Assembly (NCBI GenBank): GCA_021442645.1
Contig: JABUSR010000277.1
Span: 1 to 10,574 of the forward strand
Origin: Ruminiclostridium sp.
GTDB lineage: Bacteria; Bacillota; Clostridia; Oscillospirales; Oscillospiraceae
Direction of reading: 5' to 3'
Length of the DNA stretch: 10,574 nucleotides
Shown piece by piece: positions 1 to 6,064 of the stretch (positions within the stretch are counted from its first letter, which is position 1; the number at the start of each line of letters is the position of its first letter). The translations under genes were made by a program, and so were the position numbers. Below the pieces are notes generated by a model. That model was not told the origin of the DNA, did not search any database, and was given only the letters and a program-made list of their open reading frames with translations.

Positions 1-7
1 GCGGAGG

Positions 8-44
8 CGATTAAAACAAGCCAATTCTTGTCTTGTTTTAATCG
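8..44. terminator. Inverted repeat, possible (bidirectional) terminator
   Basis: A perfect 13-bp inverted repeat (8-20 with 32-44) encloses an 11-base loop. The stem has an A-rich left arm and a T-rich right arm, so it reads similarly in both directions. It lies just beyond the stop codon of the minus-strand MATE gene, where a terminator is expected, and could also serve a plus-strand gene left of the window. There is no separate run of T after the stem; the T-rich part is inside it, so terminator function is an inference. Confidence 0.5.
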
Positions 45-54
45 GATTTCAGTA

Positions 55-1449
55 TCAGATGGTTGTACTTTTCTGGATTGGGAAGTTCTTTCTGCGTATG
101 TACCCATAGCTGATTAGCTGTGCTAGGGTAGTTAGGATCCAGGAGGAGGGGTAGGAGAGAAAGAGAACCTCTACCGTGGGATACCAGGCGAAGACTGTTA
201 CCAGCCAGAGAATCCGGAAGCCGCATACGCCGACCACGGAGATGGCGGTGGGGACCATGGCGTACCCCATGCCTCGGAGGACGCCCACCATGGTATCCAT
301 GATGCCGCAGAGGAAGTAGGTCAGAGCGATAATCTTCAGTCTGGTCATGCCAAAGACAATATCTGAGGCGGCCTGGGTGTACAGCCCTAGAAGGGTCCCG
401 CCGAAGAGATAGACGGCGGAGCCCAGGAGCAGGGAGACCAAGGCAGAGACGGAGCAGCAGGCCACGGTGACCTTGGGAAGTCTGGCGTTATTGCCCGCCC
501 CCACATTCTGCCCAACAAAGTTGACGGCAGCCTGGTGGAGGGAATTGGCGGCCAGATAGATGAAACCCTCCAGGTTGGCTGCTGCGGCGCTGCCAGCCAT
601 GGCAGAGGGACCGAAGGAGTTGATAGCGGACTGGATTTGGATGTTGGAGAAGGAAAACATGATGCCGTTGAAGCTGGCGGGGATACCGATTTGGAAGGTT
701 TTCTTCACCACGGTGAGGTCTAACCTAAGTTTTCGGAAATCAAGCCCACAGGGCCCCTCCTGACGAATTAGGTACCGCAGGATAAGGGCAGCAGAGAGAG
801 CCTGAGAGACGATGGTAGCGATGGCTACACCAGCCACTGACAGGTGGAAAACGATAACTAGCACCAGGTTTAGAACCACGTTGACGATCCCGGAGATTGA
901 TAAGTAGATTAGGGGCTGCTTGGTGTTGCCCTGAGCCCGCAGAAGAGCGGCACCGAAGTTGTAGAGCATCACCACGGGCATTCCGCAAAAATAGATGCGC
1001 ATGTAGAGGACAGCTAGGTCCAGAACCTCCGGCGGGGTGTCCATGGCTACAAGGCAGGTTCGGCAGAGGCTCACGCCAACCAAGGCAAGAATGAGACCGC
1101 AGAGAAGGCTCAGAGTGACGGCGGTATGGACAATCTTCTCCAGCCACTCCCGATCCCCGGAACCGAGGGCGTGAGCTGCCAGCACATTTACGCCTACGGA
1201 GAGGCCCAGAAAGGCGTTGAGCATTAGGTTGGTGAGGGCCATAGTGGAACCTACGGCGGCCAGGGGATCACTCCCCGCAAACTGCCCCACAACCACCATG
1301 TCACATGCGTTAAAAAGAAGCTGCAGCACGCCGGTGAGCATCAGAGGGATAGAGAACCGGATAATACCAGAGAGGATCGGTCCGTTGACCATATCGATGG
1401 GCGGCTTTAGGGGCTTGTTTCGGGAAAGGAGTTTCTGAAGGATTCCCAT
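55..1449 (-). CDS. MATE family efflux transporter
   Basis: The 464-residue product is a polytopic membrane protein of the multidrug and toxic compound extrusion family, which exports organic cations and drugs in exchange for Na+ or H+. The N-terminal half shows the family's typical run: a short basic tail, then IRFSIPLMLTGVLQLLFNACD, followed by MVVVGQFAGSDPLAAVG and LGLSVGVNVLAAHALGSGD. The length fits the usual 440-480 residues, and about twelve membrane segments are expected. I chose the ATG at 1449 because the residues upstream (out to 1587) do not look like transporter sequence and cover the promoter. A weak AGGAT lies 11 bases before the start. The gene is transcribed alone, divergently from purC. 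The substrate cannot be told from sequence; the subgroup could be DinF- or NorM-like. Confidence 0.93.
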   Translation of the reverse strand: MGILQKLLSRNKPLKPPIDMVNGPILSGIIRFSIPLMLTGVLQLLFNACDMVVVGQFAGSDPLAAVGSTMALTNLMLNAFLGLSVGVNVLAAHALGSGDREWLEKIVHTAVTLSLLCGLILALVGVSLCRTCLVAMDTPPEVLDLAVLYMRIYFCGMPVVMLYNFGAALLRAQGNTKQPLIYLSISGIVNVVLNLVLVIVFHLSVAGVAIATIVSQALSAALILRYLIRQEGPCGLDFRKLRLDLTVVKKTFQIGIPASFNGIMFSFSNIQIQSAINSFGPSAMAGSAAAANLEGFIYLAANSLHQAAVNFVGQNVGAGNNARLPKVTVACCSVSALVSLLLGSAVYLFGGTLLGLYTQAASDIVFGMTRLKIIALTYFLCGIMDTMVGVLRGMGYAMVPTAISVVGVCGFRILWLVTVFAWYPTVEVLFLSYPSSWILTTLAQLISYGYIRRKNFPIQKSTTI

Positions 1450-1497
1450 GTGTTTTTCACATCCTGAAACAAAATTTGCAATATATCTGTCAAATAT

Positions 1498-1526
1498 AGT
1501 ATAGACATTGGAGGTTGATAAGTCAA
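1498..1526 (-). promoter_or_regulatory. Sigma-A promoter of the MATE gene
   Basis: On the minus strand, TTGACT (1526-1521) and TATACT (1503-1498) are separated by exactly 17 bases, which places transcription start near 1491 and gives a leader of about 40 bases. A short inverted repeat, GTTGA-CTTA-TCAAC, covers the -35 box and the bases next to it and could be a repressor site; that part is only a guess. Confidence 0.75.
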
Positions 1527-1614
1527 CACAGGGATTGACTCGACTTTTTTCATAAAAAATTATTTCAAATAGGAATAAATAAAGCATTTCCCCTATCGCA
1601 ATTGTTGGAGTTTG

Positions 1615-1623
1615 TGGTATAAT
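1615..1623 (+). promoter_or_regulatory. Extended -10 promoter of purC
   Basis: TGGTATAAT is a perfect extended -10 element (TGnTATAAT). No convincing -35 hexamer sits 16-18 bases upstream, which is tolerated in extended -10 promoters. Transcription would start near 1630 and give a leader of about 95 bases before purC. Confidence 0.65.
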
Positions 1624-1652
1624 AAATCTGTTAAATCGTTTGTAGCTTTTCC

Positions 1653-1682
1653 CCGGACACCTTGCACTGCGAGTCGGTCCGG
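1653..1682 (+). promoter_or_regulatory. Hairpin in the purC leader
   Basis: The purC 5' leader can form a two-part hairpin. The outer stem CCGGAC (1653-1658) pairs with GTCCGG (1677-1682). The inner stem CTTGC (1661-1665) pairs with GCGAG (1669-1673) around a three-base loop, with one G-T wobble. I do not recognise the shape as a known riboswitch; the conserved core of the purine riboswitch is not visible. It is not followed by a T run, so it is not an obvious terminator. A regulatory role is an inference. Confidence 0.4.
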
Positions 1683-1724
1683 TGAGGGCGTAGGAGATAC
1701 AAAAATTGAGAGGAGAAACGAACT

Positions 1725-2414
1725 ATGAAGACCCTTTACGATGGCAAGACCAAGACCGTCATGCTGGACGAGGAGACCAACGTAACGCACCTGTTTTTTA
1801 AAGACACTGCAACCGGCGAGAACGGCATGTTTGACCCCGGTTACAACACTGTCGGCGGCAGCGTGGAAGGCAAGGGCAACATCGGCCTGCAAGTTTCCAA
1901 GTATTTCTTCGAAGTGATGGAGGCAAATGGTATCCCCACTCATTATCTGGGTGCTGACTTGGACAAGAACCTGATGAAGGTTCGCACGCTGACCGTTCCC
2001 AAGCTAGAGTTTGTTCTGCGCTATTTCACTGCAGGAAGCATGAGCCGCCGCTTCGACTTGGAAGAGGGCATCGTGTTCGATCCTCCCTACACTGAAGTCA
2101 CTCTTAAGAGCGACGAGCAGGGGGATCCCCTGATTACTGAGAGACTGTGCATCATGAAGGGCATGCTGGTTCCCGGCCAGTATGACGAGGCCCTTGGTGT
2201 TCTGGTCCGCGTGGGTGAGGTCCTGAAGAAGGAACTGGCTAAGATGGACTTGACTCTGATCGACTTCAAGATCGAGGTCGGATACGATGAGACCGGCAAG
2301 ATGTTTGTGGCTGACGAGATTACCCCCGACATCTGGAGAGTCCGCGATACCGAAGGCAAAATCCCCAACCAGATCGACTGCGCAAAAATCATCTTGGACA
2401 AGATCAATGGCTGA
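1725..2414 (+). CDS. purC: SAICAR synthase (phosphoribosylaminoimidazole-succinocarboxamide synthase), divergent subfamily
   Basis: The 229-residue protein belongs to the SAICAR synthetase family, which joins aspartate to CAIR using ATP in de novo purine synthesis. Family signs are the N-terminal LYDGKTKTV (equivalent of YEGKAK), LFFKDTATGENG, GIPTHYLG, EFVLRYFTAGSMSRR (equivalent of VRNxxAGS), EVTLKSDEQGDPLITE, LIDFKIEVGYDETG and the metal/ATP-site stretch VADEITPDIWRVRD. It differs from the Escherichia and Bacillus enzymes in the segment after FKD: FDPGYNTVGGSVEGKGNIG replaces the usual shorter GKG segment. I recall this form in some Clostridia. The ATG follows GAGAGGAG at 1708-1715 with good spacing. 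The gene stands alone with its own promoter and terminator rather than in a pur operon. A changed substrate in this subfamily cannot be excluded. Confidence 0.85.
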   Translation: MKTLYDGKTKTVMLDEETNVTHLFFKDTATGENGMFDPGYNTVGGSVEGKGNIGLQVSKYFFEVMEANGIPTHYLGADLDKNLMKVRTLTVPKLEFVLRYFTAGSMSRRFDLEEGIVFDPPYTEVTLKSDEQGDPLITERLCIMKGMLVPGQYDEALGVLVRVGEVLKKELAKMDLTLIDFKIEVGYDETGKMFVADEITPDIWRVRDTEGKIPNQIDCAKIILDKING

Positions 2415-2467
2415 TTGGCCAGGTTTCCCTGTTAAGTAATTTTCTGAACACCGGATAATCTGACTAG

Positions 2468-2511
2468 AATACCCCCTGATGCAGGAAACCCGAACTGCAT
2501 CAGGGGGTATT
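2468..2511. terminator. Terminator between convergent purC and mntP
   Basis: A perfect 17-bp stem (2468-2484 with 2495-2511) encloses a 10-base loop and is very GC-rich in the middle (CCCCC/GGGGG). It is followed on the plus strand by TTAT and lies between the ends of two converging genes, so it probably stops transcription from both sides. The T tract is short. Confidence 0.85.
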
Positions 2512-2555
2512 TATCTGCGCAAAAGGAACTGGAGATGAAAAGCAGGGGGCGGGAG

Positions 2556-3137
2556 TTACATCCAACTGGTGACGAAAATCTCTAGACCGATGAAAATCAG
2601 GATGGCACCGCCCAGGATGGTAGCTGCGCTGGACAATTTGGTACCGGCCTTTTTCCCGATGACAAGACCTGCCATGGAGACGACAAAGGTGACAACGGCG
2701 ATTATGAAAGAGGCTAGGATAGCCTCGAGAGAATCGTAGTCTGCAATGGTGAAGCCCACTGACAGGGCATCGATGGATGTGGCAACACCTTGGACAAGCA
2801 GAGCACCGAAACCAACACCGGGGTGGGTGTCCTCTTCTCCACCTTTTATGCCGTCGTAGAGCATTTTACCGCCAATGTAGCCAAGAAGAACCAGGGCGAC
2901 CCAGGGAATAAATTTCTCTGCGACCTGAAAATACCGGACGACGGTGTGGACGCAAATCCAGCCTACCATGGGCATGAGAGCCTGGAAGAAACCAAAGGTC
3001 CCGGCGATGAGGGACATCTTTCCCCGGCTCATGCGGGGCTCGTTCAGACCGTTGGCAAGGGAGACTGAAAAGGCGTCCATAGCCAGGCCTACGCCCAGAA
3101 GAATACTGTTAAAAAAGAAGATAAAGCCAAGCCGCAT
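2556..3137 (-). CDS. mntP: MntP manganese efflux pump
   Basis: The 193-residue integral membrane protein matches MntP (formerly UPF0059/DUF204, YebN), which exports Mn2+ to prevent manganese toxicity. The protein is an internal duplication, and each half carries the conserved Asp motif: GLAMDAFSVSLANGL with Asp21 and TSIDALSVGF with Asp123. About six membrane helices are expected, and the length is normal for the family. The ATG at 3137 is chosen because GGAGG lies eight bases upstream and the protein there starts with a typical hydrophobic first helix (FIFFFNSILLGVG). Longer versions of this frame run into the leader. Expression is very probably controlled by the manganese riboswitch directly upstream, which independently supports the function. 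Confidence 0.95.
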   Translation of the reverse strand: MRLGFIFFFNSILLGVGLAMDAFSVSLANGLNEPRMSRGKMSLIAGTFGFFQALMPMVGWICVHTVVRYFQVAEKFIPWVALVLLGYIGGKMLYDGIKGGEEDTHPGVGFGALLVQGVATSIDALSVGFTIADYDSLEAILASFIIAVVTFVVSMAGLVIGKKAGTKLSSAATILGGAILIFIGLEIFVTSWM

Positions 3138-3197
3138 ATGCGATTCCTCCGTGTTCAGAAAAATACCGGGTAGGATGAGACCATACCCGGAAATCTG

Positions 3198-3241
3198 AAA
3201 AAAGAGACTCCATGTATGGTTGCTCCACATACATGAGTCTC
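3198..3241 (-). terminator. Riboswitch-controlled intrinsic terminator of mntP
   Basis: On the minus strand, GAGACTCATGTATG (3241-3228) pairs with CATACATGGAGTCTC (3218-3204) with a single bulged base and a nine-base loop, followed by six T (3203-3198). The left arm begins inside the last conserved bases of the aptamer (GCGAGAC), so metal binding to the aptamer should compete with terminator folding. This is the usual ON-switch arrangement of yybP-ykoY elements. Confidence 0.9.
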
Positions 3242-3320
3242 GCAATGGAAAGCAAGCCAGGCCCCACGGCCAGTATGTTGACTTGCTGCGCACGATAGGT
3301 ACGCCTGCTACTCCCCCATT
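3232..3320 (-). promoter_or_regulatory. yybP-ykoY (Mn2+) riboswitch aptamer
   Basis: The leader of mntP carries the conserved pieces of the yybP-ykoY aptamer in order on the minus strand: GGGGGAGTAGC (3317-3307), then GTCAACATACTGGCC about 35 bases later, then GCCTGGCTTGCTT, and finally GCGAGAC. In known members the GGGGAGUAG loop and the UCAACAU...CUGG loop together hold the Mn2+ ion. The aptamer starts almost exactly at the predicted transcription start and ends in a terminator. Bound Mn2+ is expected to turn mntP on. The P1 pairing is weak by eye and was not folded computationally. Confidence 0.92.
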
Positions 3321-3327
3321 GGTAGAT

Positions 3328-3356
3328 AGTATAGCACAAAGAGAATTTATCCGCAA
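3328..3356 (-). promoter_or_regulatory. Sigma-A promoter of mntP and its riboswitch
   Basis: On the minus strand, TTGCGG (3356-3351) and TATACT (3333-3328) are separated by 17 bases, with TG one base before the -10 box (extended -10). Transcription would begin near 3321, at the very start of the riboswitch. Confidence 0.75.
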
Positions 3357-3452
3357 GTGAAAGATGAAATGTTCCTGAGGGGGCGTTCAGTCCGGGAAAT
3401 AGGGGAGAGAGGTATCTGCTTTTGTAAAGAAAAAGATTCTGCACCTAAATTC

Positions 3453-3481
3453 TTGATTATTTCGGGGAAATGGTGTATGAT
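3453..3481 (+). promoter_or_regulatory. Sigma-A promoter of the SRP RNA gene
   Basis: TTGATT (3453-3458) and TATGAT (3476-3481) are separated by 17 bases. The predicted start, about 3488-3491, coincides with the beginning of the long helix that encloses the SRP RNA. No separate convincing dnaX promoter is seen downstream, so this promoter probably also supplies dnaX, ebfC and the dehydrogenase. Confidence 0.7.
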
Positions 3482-3509
3482 AATTTGCAGAGTCTGCCGG
3501 ATGCTTTGT

Positions 3510-3805
3510 CGGTATCGGGCATGGCCGCACTAGTCGGGGAGATAGCGGTGCCCTGTACCTGCAATCCGCTGTAGCAGGGATGAATCCCGGACCCCCGGAG
3601 GTCTCTTGTTTCGTTAGTTGCCGATAAGTGGTGATGATAAATCGGTCCTGCGCAACGTAGCACTGTGAACCGTGTCAGGCGGGGAACCGAGCAGCACTAA
3701 GCAGAACGCTGCGTGTGCCGCAGGCGCACCGGTTTTGAGCTGGCTGCCGGTGAGACAGGGATAAGAGGTTCTTCAAAGGCCGGTGTGCGGTCCTGCCGGA
3801 TACCG
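3510..3805 (+). ncRNA. ffs: Large signal recognition particle RNA (Gram-positive type)
   Basis: This is the RNA scaffold of the signal recognition particle, which binds Ffh and targets nascent membrane and secreted proteins. The Alu-like part (about 3529-3598) contains GATAGCGGTGCCCTGTACC followed by TGCAATCCGCTGTAGCAGGG, nearly identical to the Bacillus scr RNA. The Ffh-binding domain (about 3644-3735) contains GGTCCTGCGCAAC, GAACCGTGTCAGG, a GGAA tetraloop at 3683-3686 and AGCAGCACTAAG. The ends pair: 3510-3516 with 3799-3805, plus further helix inward (3523-3530 with about 3784-3791). The mature length of roughly 296 bases is a little longer than the 271 bases of B. subtilis. The true ends are not certain, because the outer helix continues to about 3491 and 3822. 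Its place just upstream of dnaX matches B. subtilis. Confidence 0.95.
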
Positions 3806-3851
3806 AAGTGTCCTGGCAGACTTATTATATGCGGAGAAGGAGGGAAGGCAA

Positions 3852-5624
3852 TTGTATCAGGCTCTTTATCGCAAATGGCGGCCCCGCACATTTGAGGATG
3901 TGGTAGGCCAGACCCATATCACAGAGACGCTGAGGCGGCAGGTGGCTACGGGCCGGCTGTCCCACGCCTATCTCTTCACGGGGACCCGGGGGACTGGAAA
4001 GACCACCTGTGCCAAGATTCTGGCCCAGGCGGTCAACTGCGAAAATCCGGTGGATGGCAGCCCCTGCAATTGCTGCCCTGCCTGTCAGGGTATTTTGAGT
4101 GGGGGAGTTCTAGATGTTGTGGAATTGGATGCCGCTTCCAACAATGGTGTTGACCAGATCCGTGCCCTGCGGGATGAAGCAATCTACACCCCTGCGGCTG
4201 TCCGAAAGAGAGTGTATATTGTGGACGAGGTTCACATGCTGTCTACACCGGCGTTCAACGCCCTGCTGAAGATTCTGGAGGAGCCCCCGCCTCACCTGAT
4301 GTTTATCCTGGCTACCACGGAGCTTCACAAGGTCCCCGCTACCATCAAATCCCGCTGTCAGCAGTTTGCCTTCAAGCGGATTACGCCCCGGGCCATCGCC
4401 GAGTATCTGGGCCATGTGGCACAGACGGAGGGGATTGCTCTGAAGACTGAGGCAGCCAATCTGCTGGCGCGTCTGGCAGATGGTGGGCTGCGGGACGGTT
4501 TGTCCCTGTTGGACCAGTGCAGCGGCTCGGAAGGGGACATTACGGAAGATGTGGTCCTGGACATTTTGGGTCTGGCCGGCAACCGTCGGACGACAGCGAT
4601 CCTGGACTGCGTAGCCCGGGATGATACTGTTGGTGCGCTGAAGGAACTGGACGACCTGTACCGGGACGGGAAGGACATGGGGGCGTTTCTCGGTGAATTG
4701 TCTACCTTGGTCCGGGATCTGTTAATTCGCAAGACAGCCCCAGAGGGCGGCCAGGGACTGCTCACCGGAGGATATGAAGAAAAAGCAGTCCGCCGATTGA
4801 CGGAGAGCCTCTCCGGCGGGGAACTGGTGCAGATGATGACCCTGTTGCAGACTGCCCAGGCAGACCTGTACCGCAGCAGTAATCGCCGCCTGGACGCAGA
4901 ACTCTGTCTTATCCGCCTCTGTGACCGGCGGCTGGCGGAGGATTCCAAAGGCTTGGCGGCCCGAATCACTCGTTTGGAGGAGCAACTGGCAAGCAGCGTG
5001 ATGTACCAACCGGTTCCGGGACAGTCTGCCCCTGTGGAATCCGTCCCGGAAGGACCTACAGTGAAAGAGCCAGCAACGGCGGATAATCTGCCGCCTTGGG
5101 AAGAGCAAGTGCCATCCTCACCGGAGGAGGACCTGCCTCCATGGGATATAGACTCCGCATCGGCAGAACCTGCCGCACCGCCTGTCTGTGAGCCGGTTCG
5201 TGCGGTCTCTGATTCAAACTCGACGCCCCAGCAAGCCCCGCAAGAGGACACTTCGCCGATTATAGAAAAGACGGCAGGAGGAGAATGGGAGGCTTTCCTG
5301 AAAAGTGTGCAGAATGTCCCCCCGCCGGTACAATCCTTCCTGCGACAGCCCGGTGCGGTGACGGGGGTATTTGAAGAGACACAGCTGACTCTTTGGGTGG
5401 ATTCGGAACTTACAAAAGATGTTTTCAGCAAGCCGGTAGTCCTCTCTTTGTTCGGGCAGGCAGCGGAGGCTCATACTGGGCGAGGGCTTCGGGTAATTTG
5501 CAAGGTTGGCCGACCGGAACCGAGCAAATCCGGGGCCGCATCACCGGAACCGACCCAAGAAGAGGACCACTTCAACGATTTGCTGGCCTTGGGCAGCCAG
5601 TTCAGCAATTTCACCGTGAAATAA
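3852..5624 (+). CDS. dnaX: DNA polymerase III subunit tau (clamp loader ATPase DnaX)
   Basis: The 590-residue protein is the tau subunit of the clamp loader, which loads the sliding clamp and ties the replication polymerases together. The AAA+ module fills the first ~240 residues: MYQALYRKWRP at the start, Walker A GTRGTGKTT (44-52), a zinc site of Cys63, Cys72, Cys75 and Cys78, Walker B with DEVH (125-128), a sensor region ILATTE, and the SRC motif (167-169). The oligomerization domain follows, then an acidic Pro-rich linker holding two LPPW motifs (413-416, 428-431), then a small folded C-terminal domain. I chose TTG at 3852 because AAGGAGGG lies at 3837-3844 and the family begins with YQALYRKWRP; the longer ATG version at 3783 would overlap the SRP RNA. 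No slippery A-AAA-AAG site for a gamma form was seen in frame. Confidence 0.96.
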   Translation: MYQALYRKWRPRTFEDVVGQTHITETLRRQVATGRLSHAYLFTGTRGTGKTTCAKILAQAVNCENPVDGSPCNCCPACQGILSGGVLDVVELDAASNNGVDQIRALRDEAIYTPAAVRKRVYIVDEVHMLSTPAFNALLKILEEPPPHLMFILATTELHKVPATIKSRCQQFAFKRITPRAIAEYLGHVAQTEGIALKTEAANLLARLADGGLRDGLSLLDQCSGSEGDITEDVVLDILGLAGNRRTTAILDCVARDDTVGALKELDDLYRDGKDMGAFLGELSTLVRDLLIRKTAPEGGQGLLTGGYEEKAVRRLTESLSGGELVQMMTLLQTAQADLYRSSNRRLDAELCLIRLCDRRLAEDSKGLAARITRLEEQLASSVMYQPVPGQSAPVESVPEGPTVKEPATADNLPPWEEQVPSSPEEDLPPWDIDSASAEPAAPPVCEPVRAVSDSNSTPQQAPQEDTSPIIEKTAGGEWEAFLKSVQNVPPPVQSFLRQPGAVTGVFEETQLTLWVDSELTKDVFSKPVVLSLFGQAAEAHTGRGLRVICKVGRPEPSKSGAASPEPTQEEDHFNDLLALGSQFSNFTVK

Positions 5625-5667
5625 CGATTAGACGATTATAAGACTTTACGATAAAGGAGATTTTCTT

Positions 5668-6045
5668 ATGGCAAAAGGATATGGACGTCCCCCTATGAGC
5701 AGAAAGGGCGGCAAAGGAGGCATGGGCGGCATGGGTATGCCCGGCCTGAACATGGATATGATTAAGCAGGCCCAGAAGATGCAGGCCGACATGGAGAAAA
5801 CCCAGGCAGAACTGCAGGAGAAGGAATACACTGCTACTGCCGGGGGCGGTGTGGTCTCTGCCACTGTGGATGGCAGACATACGCTGAAGGCACTCACCAT
5901 CGACCCAGAAGCGGTGGATCCCGATGATGTGGAGATGCTCCAAGATATGGTGATTGCGGCAGTGAACGAGGCTGTCCGCACTGCTATGGACGACATGAAC
6001 TCCAGTATGAGCAAGATTACCAGCGGCATGAATATGCCTTTCTGA
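5668..6045 (+). CDS. ebfC: YbaB/EbfC family nucleoid-associated protein
   Basis: This 125-residue protein is a small dimeric DNA-binding protein of the YbaB/EbfC family, commonly encoded next to dnaX and thought to act in nucleoid structure. The core is clear: MIKQAQKMQADMEKTQAELQ forms the helical arm, TATAGGGVVSATVDG the strand region, and IDPEAVDPDDVEMLQDMV the most conserved motif, followed by a helix rich in Ala and Met. The roughly 27 residues before the core are rich in Gly, Met and Lys (RKGGKGGMGGMGMPG), longer than in many relatives. AAAGGAG at 5653-5659 sits eight bases before the ATG. It lies 43 bases after dnaX with no terminator between, so the two are co-transcribed. Confidence 0.94.
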   Translation: MAKGYGRPPMSRKGGKGGMGGMGMPGLNMDMIKQAQKMQADMEKTQAELQEKEYTATAGGGVVSATVDGRHTLKALTIDPEAVDPDDVEMLQDMVIAAVNEAVRTAMDDMNSSMSKITSGMNMPF

Positions 6046-6064
6046 TTGTCAGGGGGGCGTTTTC

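Noticed and set aside
1630..1724. Purine riboswitch upstream of purC
   Set aside because: The conserved core sequences of the purine aptamer are not present in the leader.
1593..1943. Minus-strand frame over the purC leader and start
   Set aside because: It overlaps the purC promoter and coding region and has no plausible ribosome binding site or domain.
3457..3663. Small minus-strand frame across the SRP RNA
   Set aside because: The DNA is explained by the RNA gene; the peptide has no family features.
3783..3851. Longer dnaX start at an ATG inside the SRP RNA region
   Set aside because: It would place coding sequence on the 3' strand of the SRP RNA helix. The family's own N-terminus and a strong ribosome binding site point to TTG at 3852.
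4770..4790. A-rich stretch in dnaX considered as a frameshift site for a short gamma subunit
   Set aside because: The bases are GAA GAA AAA GCA in frame and do not make an A-AAA-AAG slippery heptamer; no following stimulator hairpin was obvious.
4358..5431. Long minus-strand open frame opposite dnaX
   Set aside because: It is a shadow of dnaX: rich in Ser/Arg with no recognisable domain, and the plus-strand DnaX domains are unmistakable.
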